This document shows positions 9,622-18,594 of a DNA stretch of 58,441 bases, piece after piece; within the stretch, counting starts at the first letter, position 1; every line of letters starts with the position of its first letter. The notes below the pieces were generated by a model. It was not told where the DNA came from. It made no database searches and saw nothing but the letters and a program-made list of their open reading frames with translations. This DNA is from Runella sp. MFBS21 (GTDB lineage: Bacteria > Bacteroidota > Bacteroidia > Cytophagales > Spirosomataceae), in NCBI RefSeq assembly GCF_029433105.1, contig NZ_JARNTW010000030.1, forward strand, positions 1 through 58,441, written 5' to 3'. The position numbers and the translations under genes are program-made.

Positions 9622-10029
9622 AGGAAGTGAGCGTAAAAGTTTATTTGTTTTTTTTCGTTTAAGAAAGCCAACGAACTACTCTTCATCAAGAAGTTAGCGC
9701 TTAAAACAAATCTAAAAGAGGGATTTTTCAAAAGTCACGGATTTGATTTGTGAAGTAAGTAGTTGTTTTCAGAATAAGCAAATGTACAACGGCAAAGTTT
9801 ATCAAACCAAAGTTGCTTACCCTCTAAGTCGTTATGAAATCTTTAAGTTTTTGGGCTATTCTCCAAAACCACAATACTTACTAATTAGGCTTCTAAGAAT
9901 ATACATTTCTTTGTCCAAACTTAGGCCACAAAATTACGCTCATAGACCCTAATCTACGCTTGTTTCAATATTACCAAATTGTTAATTATTTATTAATTTT
10001 TGCAGGAAAATGGATAGTCGTGGGACGCA
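9622..10029. other. 408-bp intergenic stretch between pit and the AsmA-like gene
   Basis: Apart from the possible pit promoter at 9707-9714 nothing specific is recognised. A 69-codon frame on the plus strand (9743-9952) has no family resemblance and is probably chance. The stretch is AT-rich, with a TTAATTATTTATTAA tract near 9980-9995. Confidence 0.4.
9707..9714 (-). promoter_or_regulatory. possible -7 element (TAGATTTG) for the phosphate transporter gene
   Basis: The minus strand reads TAGATTTG, a full match to the Bacteroidota TAnnTTTG -7 consensus, about 86 bp before the start codon. The only upstream TTG is about 14 nt away, shorter than usual, so the -33 box is weak. Confidence 0.3.
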
Positions 10030-12468
10030 TCATAAAACATTTCGTTGTTTTTTCCGCCAATCAAGGTGATATTTCAGTTTTACCTCTCCTTCCTCTTCTA
10101 TGGCTCTGATGATTAGGTTTCGTCCATTAAGGTCATGAATGATATGTTGCTCATCATTATCATCCCTTTTCAAATTACTTAAAGGTACATGTACCAACAA
10201 GTCCGTTTTGGTACCAAAGCTATAAGTGCCTCCTACAAAGAAAGTTAATACGCTCGAAGCTATTTTCATTTGAGCCATATTGATTTCTTGACCTTGCAAC
10301 ACAAACTCATTTTGAAGACGCTCAAAACGAACATTATCAAAATTTCTTCTTTTGAAAAACACTCGTTGCATTTTTTTGAGAGGTTCAAAATGGTTTAGTT
10401 CTGCTTCCACAAGCTCAAAAGCCAAGCGCCCATTCATGGTAGAGGGAATCAATTTAAAGTCTTTATTGAGCTGACTTGAATAAGAAAAGGTAGCACTTAT
10501 TTTGCCTTTGAGATTTCGGTCGGAGACGGTCTCTTGCCCAAAATTATCAAAACCATAAAAAACTTTTTGAACATTAGCATTGTTGAGGCGTCCTTTTGCA
10601 TACAGTTGATGAATAGCTTGATTGAAGTTATTTATACCTCCTGTCACCTCAAAAGTTCCCCCAAAAGCATTCATTCGCACATTTTCACATTTGATAGCTT
10701 TTTCACTGAGATACACTTTTCCTTTGACATTTTCGGCCTGAAAATTATGATAATGTACTTTTTTAGCAATCAACAACGTTTTCAATTCTAAATGAGAAAG
10801 GATTTTGTCGACCAATTGCGTAAAAAACTTTCCATTGCTTCTCCCTGCATGTTGATAGTTGCGAATCCAATCCAGCCCTAAATCAGGTGTAAATACGGCG
10901 ATATCCCCTATTACTTTACCCGAAGAATTAAAAGCGTAAGGGAGTAAGCCTTCCACCTTACCACTCATTTTTATTTGATTTTTTTGATGCTTTAGATGTA
11001 AGTATGATATTTCTACTTTCTTACCATTAAAACGCATCCCACTATTCATTCCGCTAAAACTAAGACGGTGAGGGAGATACACAAAAGCTCCATTTTCAAG
11101 CTTGGCATGACCGTCAAGTTTGCCATTGAGTTGTTTGGTATGGGGGTCAAAAATAGGATTCATACTTCCTTCATAGCAGTAATCTACCCATACATTGCCC
11201 GATATTAGTTTGAAATTACGCTCATCAATCAAGTCATTGCATTCTTTCAACTGCGCCCTAAAATTCCCCTCCATCACCAGCATTGGCTCATCCAAATCTG
11301 ATACCGTAAAAGCAGTATTCATCGGAATCACCCCATTAAACAAGGCACTTACATTTTTTGCGACAATGTGCGAATTTTGATTGCCAATGGGCAGCAGGGA
11401 ATCTACTTGGTTTGTAAAATGTCCCGTCGCTATCACTTCCGACAACGGTCCAATAGGGCTTTGGTATTCGAAAGTATGGGTTTGAAAATCCACCACCACC
11501 AAGGGGTCAGTACCTCTTTGACGTAGAGGAGCATCTAAGAATACGTGTCCTGTTACAATGGGTAAGATTTCAAATTGACTTATTTTTTTTTCCAATGTTT
11601 TAGGCAAAATAGCCAAAGCACGAGGTGCCGCGATGGTATCTGTATCTATTTGAAGTTTGATATGTCCTTCCGAAGAAAAGTCTACACTGCCTTGTAAGGA
11701 AAACGCATCTTGAAAAACATGCACCGAAGAAGGTAACACTTGTAGGGTGGCAATGTCAGGATTAAACACCAACTCTAAATCCAACGTAGTATTTTTATTT
11801 TCTAAAAAAGCGCCCCTTTTAACATTGAAAGCCAGTCCTTCAAAATAAACTTCTCCTTTGAGTTTCATTTTCCAAAGAGAATCTATTTGCGAAAACTTAT
11901 TGGTGAGGTCTTCAGCCGTGAAGCCAATTCGTTGATTTTTAGGGGAATTTTGTAGCGAAAACGCTACATCTTTTAAACAAACCTCCTTTAAATTGCCAAA
12001 AATTTGGCGTAGCATAGGGGACTGCGAAGAAACCTGAGTGGTATCTGGAGCATTTATCTGATTAAAAACACTTAGATTACTGTAGCCATTGCTGTCCACA
12101 AAAACAGAAATTTTTCCTTCTTTTAAACAAACAGAAGTGATTTTCAATTCTTTATTTAAGAGTTTGCGGGCATCTACTTCAAGCGTAAGCTGCTCCAGTG
12201 ATAGCAACTTCGTTTGATGACGTACAAAAGCCGTATCTTGCAATTGAACTCCAAACAACGAAAAAGTGAATCCTATACCATTGGCAAAAGGAGTAAAACC
12301 AAAATCCTTGATGCTCACTCGTCCATTGATATGCTGATTGGCTTCTTTGACAATATAACGAAACAAATCATCACGGTATTGATAAGCCCACACACCCATC
12401 CCACCTATCAAAACCACGAAAGCTCCAATAAGGTATAAACTTATTTTGAGTATTTTAGGAATAGCCAT
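10030..12468 (-). CDS. AsmA-like family protein
   Basis: An 812-aa protein anchored by one N-terminal membrane segment (about residues 7-29, LKISLYLIGAFVVLIGGMGVW) followed by a long beta-rich periplasmic part. The N-terminal pattern (membrane helix, then DDLFRYIVKEANQHINGRVSIKDFGFTP) and repeated short amphipathic strands are typical of the AsmA/YicH/TamB-like group, which bridges the envelope and is linked to lipid transport and outer-membrane assembly. Substrate and partners cannot be read from the sequence. It is divergent from the aldo/keto reductase gene (64 bp between starts). TATTTTTG on the minus strand about 20 nt before its ATG matches the -7 consensus, but no clear -33 box accompanies it. 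Confidence 0.75.
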   Translation of the reverse strand: MAIPKILKISLYLIGAFVVLIGGMGVWAYQYRDDLFRYIVKEANQHINGRVSIKDFGFTPFANGIGFTFSLFGVQLQDTAFVRHQTKLLSLEQLTLEVDARKLLNKELKITSVCLKEGKISVFVDSNGYSNLSVFNQINAPDTTQVSSQSPMLRQIFGNLKEVCLKDVAFSLQNSPKNQRIGFTAEDLTNKFSQIDSLWKMKLKGEVYFEGLAFNVKRGAFLENKNTTLDLELVFNPDIATLQVLPSSVHVFQDAFSLQGSVDFSSEGHIKLQIDTDTIAAPRALAILPKTLEKKISQFEILPIVTGHVFLDAPLRQRGTDPLVVVDFQTHTFEYQSPIGPLSEVIATGHFTNQVDSLLPIGNQNSHIVAKNVSALFNGVIPMNTAFTVSDLDEPMLVMEGNFRAQLKECNDLIDERNFKLISGNVWVDYCYEGSMNPIFDPHTKQLNGKLDGHAKLENGAFVYLPHRLSFSGMNSGMRFNGKKVEISYLHLKHQKNQIKMSGKVEGLLPYAFNSSGKVIGDIAVFTPDLGLDWIRNYQHAGRSNGKFFTQLVDKILSHLELKTLLIAKKVHYHNFQAENVKGKVYLSEKAIKCENVRMNAFGGTFEVTGGINNFNQAIHQLYAKGRLNNANVQKVFYGFDNFGQETVSDRNLKGKISATFSYSSQLNKDFKLIPSTMNGRLAFELVEAELNHFEPLKKMQRVFFKRRNFDNVRFERLQNEFVLQGQEINMAQMKIASSVLTFFVGGTYSFGTKTDLLVHVPLSNLKRDDNDEQHIIHDLNGRNLIIRAIEEEGEVKLKYHLDWRKKQRNVL

Positions 12469-12532
12469 AGCTTATCAAAAATAACATTCCAATATACGTT
12501 AGTTTTTCTTTTAAAAATATCATACCAAAACA

Positions 12533-13504
12533 ATGCAATATCGAAGATTTGGAAAAACCGACTGGCAAGTGAGCGAAATCGGTTATGGCATGTGGGGCTT
12601 AGCGGGCTGGACAGGTTCAGAAGAGACAGAGTATAACACCGCCCTCAATCGTTCAGTAGAATTAGGGTGTAATTTCTTTGACACCGCTTGGGGTTATGGA
12701 GCCGGTTTAAGTGAACAAATACTAGGCAAACTTGTAAAGCAACACGCTGACAAACGTCTGTACATTGCGACCAAAATCCCCCCCAAAAACTTTAAGTGGC
12801 CTTCTAAACCAGAATTTAGCCTCGACGACTGTTTTCCCGCTAGTCATATCATCGAATACACCGAAAAAAGCCTCAAAAATTTGGGAGTCGAAACTATCGA
12901 TTTACAGCAGTTTCACGTATGGGAAGACCATTGGGCACAGCGCGAAGAATGGCAGAATGCCATTGAAAAGCTAACTCGCGATGGCAAAGTGCAACATTGG
13001 GGAGTAAGTGTGAACCGTTGGGAACCCGACAACGTCCTCAACACCCTCCGTACAGGAAAAATCTCGGCAGTGCAGGTCATTTACAATATTTTTGACCAAG
13101 CACCAGAAGACAATCTCTTTCCGCTTTGTAAAGAACTAGATGTGGCAGTCATAGCTCGTGTGCCTTTCGATGAAGGCACGCTCACAGGTACTTTTACCAA
13201 AGACACGAAGTTTCCAGCAGATGATTGGCGGAGTACATACTTTGTACCCGAAAATCTCATTTCGAGCGTCGAACATGCCGATGCACTTCGCCCGCTTATT
13301 CCTTCCGGAATGAATATGCCCGAAATGGCACTACGGTTTATTTTGGCCAACAATGATGTAGCCACCACGATACCAGGTATGCGCAAAATTCGGAATGTAG
13401 AATCCAATATGGCTACTAGCGACGGGCGGCAACTTTCCGAATCGTTGCTTGAACAACTTAAAACACATCGCTGGGGTCGTACTCCTACAAGCTGGAGCCA
13501 ATAG
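12533..13504 (+). CDS. aldo/keto reductase
   Basis: Cytosolic NADPH-dependent aldo/keto reductase of 323 aa, usual length for the family. The catalytic tetrad is visible: Asp50 and Tyr55 in FFDTAWGYG, Lys81 in IATKIPP, and His128 in QFHVWED. The C-terminal half keeps the cofactor-binding pattern (ALRFILANNDVATTIPGMRKIRNVESN). The start MQYRRFGKTDWQVSEIGYG is the standard N-terminus. It is probably monocistronic and ends in a bidirectional terminator shared with the convergent EamA gene. The substrate is not predictable; the family acts on small aldehydes and sugars. Confidence 0.9.
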   Translation: MQYRRFGKTDWQVSEIGYGMWGLAGWTGSEETEYNTALNRSVELGCNFFDTAWGYGAGLSEQILGKLVKQHADKRLYIATKIPPKNFKWPSKPEFSLDDCFPASHIIEYTEKSLKNLGVETIDLQQFHVWEDHWAQREEWQNAIEKLTRDGKVQHWGVSVNRWEPDNVLNTLRTGKISAVQVIYNIFDQAPEDNLFPLCKELDVAVIARVPFDEGTLTGTFTKDTKFPADDWRSTYFVPENLISSVEHADALRPLIPSGMNMPEMALRFILANNDVATTIPGMRKIRNVESNMATSDGRQLSESLLEQLKTHRWGRTPTSWSQ

Positions 13505-13514
13505 CCCCCTTCTG

Positions 13515-13554
13515 AACCGACAAAAGAAGTTTATATAGGCTTTTTTTGTCGGTT
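13515..13554. terminator. bidirectional terminator between aldo/keto reductase and EamA transporter
   Basis: Arms AACCGACAAAA and TTTTGTCGGTT flank an AT-rich loop, with T-runs usable on both strands. It overlaps the stop codon of the minus-strand gene, so the two convergent genes share one element. Confidence 0.7.
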
Positions 13555-14452
13555 ATTTTTTGCCTTTCCACCCTATCAAAAACACCCCCAATAGCACAAG
13601 CAAAGTACCTAGGATTTGGGGTAGTGAAATATTTTCATCTAGGATATAAGTGGCTAAAAAAATTGTAAAAATAGGCCCAATACTGGCAATAATAGACGCA
13701 TTGCCCGAGCCGACTCGTTTGATACCTTCGGCAATAGCAAAAGTAGGCAATACCGTCACTAAGATAGCCATCGTAATACCAATCCAATATACTTCACTTG
13801 GATAATGCCAAATCTGGAAACGATTAGCAATAAAACAATGTATCATCACAGGCACAGTAGCCGCGATAAGTGCATAAGTCGTAAACTTTTGGGGACCCAC
13901 TTGCGGAATAATTTTATCTCCTCCTACCAAAAACAAGGAATAAGCCAAACCGCTACAAATCACCCAAAACGCACCTAAAAAGAGGTTTGTTTGCTGGGCT
14001 GAATCGATATTTTCAAAAAACGCCAGTAAAATACCCGAATACGTCAATCCCAAGGCAAGAAGTTGAAGTTTAGAAACAGGTTTTTGACGAAAAAAAGCAT
14101 TGATAAGCAACACAAAGGTGGGATAAATAAAAAGCAAAATTCGCTCAAGACTTGCCGTGATGTAGTTGAATGCCTCAAAATTGAAAAAACTCGCTACATA
14201 ATACCCCATGATTCCTAATATTGAGACCCACCCCCATTCACGAAGAGAGAGCTTTACATTTTGCTCTCGAGCCGCTAATCGCCACGCTATAAATAGATAT
14301 ATGGGGAGCGAAAAAACCATCCGCAATGTTAGTAAGGAAATGGAGTCTATGTCATATCGAAACGCGAGTTTGATAAAAATACCTTTCAACGCAAAACAAA
14401 ATGCCGCAAAGAAAACCAAAAAAGCACCTAACCAGTAATACATTCGAGTCAT
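13553..14452 (-). CDS. EamA/DMT family transporter
   Basis: A 299-aa integral membrane protein with about ten hydrophobic segments arranged as two EamA repeats. The first repeat begins LGAFLVFFAAFCFALKGIFIK and the second near LFLGAFWVICSGLAYSLFLVGG. The C-terminus ends in lysines (GWKGKK). Drug/metabolite-family exporters move amino acids, nucleotide precursors or other small metabolites; the substrate cannot be assigned. It is divergent from the thiolase gene. Confidence 0.85.
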   Translation of the reverse strand: MTRMYYWLGAFLVFFAAFCFALKGIFIKLAFRYDIDSISLLTLRMVFSLPIYLFIAWRLAAREQNVKLSLREWGWVSILGIMGYYVASFFNFEAFNYITASLERILLFIYPTFVLLINAFFRQKPVSKLQLLALGLTYSGILLAFFENIDSAQQTNLFLGAFWVICSGLAYSLFLVGGDKIIPQVGPQKFTTYALIAATVPVMIHCFIANRFQIWHYPSEVYWIGITMAILVTVLPTFAIAEGIKRVGSGNASIIASIGPIFTIFLATYILDENISLPQILGTLLVLLGVFLIGWKGKK

Positions 14453-14581
14453 ATCAACTAAACCAAAAATGCTTTAACTTTGGTTCTTCCTTTTTGAAAA
14501 GGAGGCATTTGTCAGGTAGTATTTTCAGAGAATTTTCTATCTTGGGAAGTGGTCTATGTATTTACAAAAATCATCAACAAC

Positions 14582-15763
14582 ATGAAAGCAGTATATTTAG
14601 TATCAGCCGTCCGAACTCCTATTGGTAGCTTTGGAGGAAGTTTGTCAGGGGTTTCGGCTACGCAATTAGGAGCTACTGCCATCAAAGAAGCCGTATCTCG
14701 CGCCGGGATTGAGTCCGCTTTGGTAGAAACCGTTTATATGGGCAATGTGGTATCGGCCAACTTAGGCCAAGCTCCCGCCCGCCAAGCTGCTTTAGGCGGT
14801 GGCTTAAGCAAAAATGTAACATGTACCACTATCAATAAAGTATGCGCCTCTGGCATGAAAGCCATGATGATAGCCGCTCAAGATATCATGCTCGGGCAAG
14901 CCGATGTCATCGTAGCAGGTGGCATGGAAAATATGTCCCAAATTCCTTTTTACCTTGATAAAGCGCGTTTTGGCGGATATGGCTATGGCAACGGTATCTT
15001 TATCGATGGACTAGCCAAAGACGGTCTTACCGACGCCTATGGTGGAATGGCCATGGGAGTATGCGCCGATGCTACCGCCCAAAAATATCATTTTAGCCGT
15101 GAAGAGCAAGATGCTTTTGCGATTGCTTCTTATCAACGTAGCGCTACGGCGTGGGAAGCGGGTTATTTTTCCAAAGAAATAGTACCCGTTCAAGTTCCTC
15201 AAAAAAAAGGCGAACCTGTCACAGTTTCTCAAGACGAAGAATATAAGAATGTAAAATTTGACAAAATACCTTCTCTGCGCGCTGCTTTTAGCAAAGAAGG
15301 AACCGTAACCGCCGCCAATGCCTCTACTATCAATGACGGAGCCGCCGCTACCATCTTGATGAGCGAACAAAAAGTAAAAGAATTAGGGATAGAACCTCTC
15401 GCCCGCATTGTCGCTTTTGCCGATGCCGAGCACGAACCTGAGTGGTTTACAACTGCGCCAACTGTAGCCGCACCTAAAGCTCTTAAAAAAGCAGGTCTGA
15501 CTACTTCTCAAATTGATTACTTTGAAATCAACGAAGCTTTTGCGGTAGTTGCATTAGCATTCATGAAAGAAATGGGAATCTCGCATCAACAAACCAACGT
15601 ATTTGGCGGAGCGGTATCTCTAGGGCATCCTCTTGGCTGCTCAGGTGCTCGTATCATCGTAACGCTCCAAAATGTACTGACTCAAAAAGGAGGGAAATAC
15701 GGATTGGCGGCTATCTGCAACGGCGGCGGCGGTGCCTCTGCCATGATTATCGAAAACCTTTAA
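14582..15763 (+). CDS. acetyl-CoA C-acetyltransferase (thiolase)
   Basis: Thiolase condensing or cleaving acetyl-CoA units, 393 aa from the ATG at 14582. An in-frame ATG at 14549 would add 11 residues (MVYVFTKIINN) that are not typical, while MKAVYLVSAVRTPIGSFGG is the standard N-terminus. Catalytic residues are present: nucleophile Cys88 (NKVCASGMKA), His349 (SLGHPLGCSGAR) and Cys379 (CNGGGGAS), plus NEAFA. It may serve fatty-acid degradation or acetoacetyl-CoA formation; no partner genes of either route are adjacent. A strong terminator follows 10 bp after the stop. Confidence 0.93.
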   Translation: MKAVYLVSAVRTPIGSFGGSLSGVSATQLGATAIKEAVSRAGIESALVETVYMGNVVSANLGQAPARQAALGGGLSKNVTCTTINKVCASGMKAMMIAAQDIMLGQADVIVAGGMENMSQIPFYLDKARFGGYGYGNGIFIDGLAKDGLTDAYGGMAMGVCADATAQKYHFSREEQDAFAIASYQRSATAWEAGYFSKEIVPVQVPQKKGEPVTVSQDEEYKNVKFDKIPSLRAAFSKEGTVTAANASTINDGAAATILMSEQKVKELGIEPLARIVAFADAEHEPEWFTTAPTVAAPKALKKAGLTTSQIDYFEINEAFAVVALAFMKEMGISHQQTNVFGGAVSLGHPLGCSGARIIVTLQNVLTQKGGKYGLAAICNGGGGASAMIIENL

Positions 15764-15772
15764 TAAAAGCAC

Positions 15773-15814
15773 AAAAGTCAGATGAAAAACGCTTGTATCT
15801 CATCTGACTTTTTA
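15773..15814 (+). terminator. intrinsic terminator of the thiolase gene
   Basis: AAAAGTCAGATGA and TCATCTGACTTTT arms with a 16-nt loop, followed by TTTATTTTT. Confidence 0.8.
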
Positions 15815-15828
15815 TTTTTAACAATCTA

Positions 15829-16428
15829 GTGAAAAACCGTTATTTTCTTATTTACAAACCTTTCGGAATGCTTTCACAGTTTTCGGTCGAAGGAGATAAA
15901 CCCACTTTGGCCGATTTGCCCTATGAGTTTTCAAAGGATGTTTATCCGGTAGGGCGTCTTGATGCGGATAGCGAAGGTTTGTTGTTGTTGACCAATGATA
16001 CTAGCCTCAATCATCGCCTACTCAACCCCAAGTTCAAACATCAGCGAACCTATTTTGTACAAGTCGACGGGCAGATTACTAACGAGGCTCAAGAAGCGCT
16101 AAAAAAAGGAGTTACCATTTCAATTGACGGAAAGCCCCACCATACACAGCCCGCTAAAGTACAACTTTTGATAGTTCCTCCCCCCTTGCCAGAACGTGTA
16201 CCTCCGATTCGGGTTCGACAAAATATTCCTACGAGTTGGATAGCACTTACCTTACACGAAGGCAAAAATCGGCAAGTTCGTCGTATGACTGCTGCCGTGG
16301 GCTTTCCTACCCTTCGTCTTGTACGCTGGTCTATCGAAGACATCAAACTTGGCAATCTCCAACCAGGCGAAGTACTAGAAGTAGAAAAAGAATGGCTTCT
16401 TAAAAAGCTAAAAATCAATCAAGTGTGA
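15829..16428 (+). CDS. rluE: pseudouridine synthase, RsuA/RluE type
   Basis: RNA pseudouridine synthase of 199 aa. The catalytic motif GRLDADSEGLLLLTND has the essential Asp45, and the family N-terminal FLIYKPFGMLSQF and C-terminal EGKNRQVRRMTAAVGFPTLRLVR motifs are all present. There is no N-terminal S4 domain, which together with length and motif context fits RluE (23S rRNA U2457) better than RsuA or RluB; this is inferred, not shown. The start is GTG at 15829 (reading MKNRYF); no ATG lies nearby before the motif. It is convergent with pyrF. Confidence 0.85.
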   Translation: MKNRYFLIYKPFGMLSQFSVEGDKPTLADLPYEFSKDVYPVGRLDADSEGLLLLTNDTSLNHRLLNPKFKHQRTYFVQVDGQITNEAQEALKKGVTISIDGKPHHTQPAKVQLLIVPPPLPERVPPIRVRQNIPTSWIALTLHEGKNRQVRRMTAAVGFPTLRLVRWSIEDIKLGNLQPGEVLEVEKEWLLKKLKINQV

Positions 16429-16464
16429 AATACAGCTGCCTACTTTTTGAGTTTTTTCTTTGAC

Positions 16465-17367
16465 TTAAGCCAAAATACCGAACTCTTGTAGATATTTCTC
16501 CATTTCTTGCTGCATTGCTTTGGCTTCTGCTGCCGCTTTTTGCGGAAAATCAACCCCTGAAGAAGCATAAATGATACTTCTAGCGGCATTTACTAGCAGG
16601 CCGCAGTCTTTGTTCATCCCATATTTACAAACCTCCTCCATGCTTCCTCCTTGTGCTCCCACTCCCGGAATCAATAAAAAATGATCGGGCGCTAGGCGAC
16701 GTATTTGTTTTAGCATGGGTGCTTTGGTTGCGCCTACTACATACATCAGGCGGTCGGCTCCTGCCCATTGCTGAGATACTTTAATGACCCGTTCAAACAC
16801 AAACTCATTTTCATTGTCTAGCACGACTTGGCTATTCATAAGCCCCAAATCATCCTCATCGTTTCGTGTCAGTCTGGGGTTAAGCAAGTTCATCTGAAAA
16901 TCGGCACTGCCTTCATTGGAAGTCAAAGCCAACAATATCACCCATTTATCCTTAAAATCTAAAAAAGGAATAACCGAATCTCTACCCATATAGGGAGCCA
17001 CAGTGATACTATCAAAAGACATTCCTGAAGAGCTTTTATCAAAAAAAGCCTGTGCGTACAATGAAGAGGTATTGCCAATATCCCCTCGCTTTGCATCAGC
17101 AATAGTAAAGCATTCTTTGGGAATATACCCTAAAGTCCGCTGAAGGCTATTCCATCCACGAGGCCCGAGTGCTTCGTAAAAAGCAATATTAGGCTTATAA
17201 GCTACCGCATAGGGTGCCGTGGCATCAATGATTCTTTTATTGAATTCAAAAATGGCATCAGGTTCACGCAAGATATGTTTGGGTATTTTTTTTAAATCTG
17301 GGTCAAGCCCCACACAGAGAAATGATTTCTTACGTTTTATTTGTTCAATGAGTTGTTCGCGGGTCAT
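16465..17367 (-). CDS. pyrF: orotidine 5'-phosphate decarboxylase (type 2)
   Basis: Last step of UMP synthesis: OMP to UMP plus CO2. The 300-aa length and pattern match the long PyrF subfamily. The substrate-binding LCVGLDPDLKKIPKH lies at 17-31 and the catalytic Asp-Lys-x-x-Asp is D91-A-K93-R-G-D96. A glycine-rich PGVGAQGGS phosphate site follows near 240. It lies 39 bp downstream of the histidine phosphatase gene on the same strand, so the two may be co-transcribed. Confidence 0.93.
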   Translation of the reverse strand: MTREQLIEQIKRKKSFLCVGLDPDLKKIPKHILREPDAIFEFNKRIIDATAPYAVAYKPNIAFYEALGPRGWNSLQRTLGYIPKECFTIADAKRGDIGNTSSLYAQAFFDKSSSGMSFDSITVAPYMGRDSVIPFLDFKDKWVILLALTSNEGSADFQMNLLNPRLTRNDEDDLGLMNSQVVLDNENEFVFERVIKVSQQWAGADRLMYVVGATKAPMLKQIRRLAPDHFLLIPGVGAQGGSMEEVCKYGMNKDCGLLVNAARSIIYASSGVDFPQKAAAEAKAMQQEMEKYLQEFGILA

Positions 17368-17406
17368 ATTTATAGGGTAGTAAGTTCAGACTTGATAAGA
17401 AATAAG

Positions 17407-18081
17407 CTACACCACAATATTGACTAAGTGGGTAGTATCATTTTCTTTTTCCAAAGAAAAACGCTTGGTAGGATAGTCATAATGAAGCAAATACAACCCT
17501 AAATTGGTATGTAAATAATTATCCATTTCATAGAGGGGTTTTTCAAACAAGGTAGCCAACAATACCCTCATGGCGCGTCCATGCATAGCTACCAAAATGG
17601 TGCGTTCTTCAGGCCTTGACAAAATCAAATCAATCACTGGCAGTTGTCGATTTTTGACATCCACTGGGCTTTCTCCTCCTTCGGCTTGCAAGTCGATTTT
17701 TCCTCCTTGCCAACTTGTCACCAACTCTCGATAATAGTCATTGTCCATGCTAGTAGGAGTACGCCCTTCCCTTATCCCCCAACTAATCTCATTAAGGCCT
17801 TCATAAGATTCATGAGGCAAGCCCCTATCTAAAAACCCCCGAACGCTCTGCACTGTTCGAATGAGTTTAGAAGTATAAATCTTATCAAAATTCAGGTGCT
17901 GATAGGCTTCATAAAAAGCGTTAGCTTGTGCATGACCTAGGGCATTAAGCTCGGCATCTATGCCACTTCCTTGCACTACGCCGCGACGATTGTAGTCAGT
18001 TTCGCCATGACGAATGAGGTAAATAGTTTTAGAAGACAATTTGTTAGGTAGGTTATATTTTATAATAATTTTGACTCTCAT
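17407..18081 (-). CDS. histidine phosphatase (phosphoglycerate mutase-like)
   Basis: Phosphatase of the histidine phosphatase superfamily. From ATG 18081 it is 224 aa: RHG motif at 24-26 (LIRHGETDYN, phosphorylated His25), the conserved Glu in EGLNEISWGIREG, and a second catalytic His in VAMHGRAM. An open frame reaches ATG 18159, but those extra residues are unlike the family and overlap the divergent gene. A TTG at 18037-18039 (SSKTIYLIRHGE) would give the tightest match, so the start is uncertain. Substrate is unknown; family members act on phosphosugars, cobalamin precursors or phosphoglycerate. Confidence 0.8.
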   Translation of the reverse strand: MRVKIIIKYNLPNKLSSKTIYLIRHGETDYNRRGVVQGSGIDAELNALGHAQANAFYEAYQHLNFDKIYTSKLIRTVQSVRGFLDRGLPHESYEGLNEISWGIREGRTPTSMDNDYYRELVTSWQGGKIDLQAEGGESPVDVKNRQLPVIDLILSRPEERTILVAMHGRAMRVLLATLFEKPLYEMDNYLHTNLGLYLLHYDYPTKRFSLEKENDTTHLVNIVV

Positions 18082-18103
18082 TACAAAATTACCCCTTTTC
18101 CCG

Positions 18104-18526
18104 ATGTTCAACAAAAATATTACCATCGAACAAATCCAGCAATGGAATAAAAATACCATTGCAAATCAGCTAGGTATCGAATATATTGAAATAGGCGAGG
18201 ATTTTATCACGGCCAAAATGCCAGTGGACCATCGCACTCACCAGCCTTTCGGGCTTTTGCACGGAGGAGCCTCCGTAGTACTTGCCGAAACCCTCGGTAG
18301 TGTCGCTTCGTTCCTGACACTTGCTCCTAATTCGGGGCAGCAAGCTGTAGGTCTCGAAATCAACGCCAATCATATCCGAGGCGTCAAAAGCGGGTGGGTA
18401 TATGGCACTGCTACGCCTATACATATAGGGCGGAGTACCCAAATATGGGAAATCAAAATCACTAACGAAGAAGGGAAATTGGTATGTGTGAGTCGGCTTA
18501 CGATGGCGATTATATCAGTAAATTAA
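18104..18526 (+). CDS. hotdog-fold thioesterase (PaaI/MenI-like)
   Basis: Acyl-CoA thioesterase of 140 aa. The core has the family pattern: HQPFGLLHGGASVVLAETLGS, with the HGG turn at 53-55 and the catalytic acid Glu62, and a conserved LEINANHIRG strand. An upstream ATG at 18041 would add 21 hydrophobic residues and extend over the divergent gene, so MFNKNITIEQ at 18104 is preferred. Relatives hydrolyse phenylacetyl-CoA derivatives or DHNA-CoA (menaquinone synthesis); without menaquinone genes nearby the substrate stays open. Confidence 0.85.
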   Translation: MFNKNITIEQIQQWNKNTIANQLGIEYIEIGEDFITAKMPVDHRTHQPFGLLHGGASVVLAETLGSVASFLTLAPNSGQQAVGLEINANHIRGVKSGWVYGTATPIHIGRSTQIWEIKITNEEGKLVCVSRLTMAIISVN

Positions 18527-18540
18527 TGCCGTTTTTTGTA

Positions 18541-18592
18541 AAAAGACTTTCTAAGTTTAAGGCATTGCCCCCTAATTCTTAGAAAGTCTTTT
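18541..18592. terminator. bidirectional terminator between thioesterase and sprA
   Basis: Perfect 15-bp arms AAAAGACTTTCTAAG (18541-18555) and CTTAGAAAGTCTTTT (18578-18592) with a 22-nt loop lie between convergent gene ends. Confidence 0.8.
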
Positions 18593-18594
18593 CA

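Noticed and set aside
9743..9952. 69-codon plus-strand frame between pit and the AsmA-like gene
   Set aside because: No recognisable domain; composition fits chance reading of AT-rich intergenic DNA.
14549..14581. Upstream ATG for the thiolase
   Set aside because: The added residues are atypical and the standard N-terminus begins at 14582.
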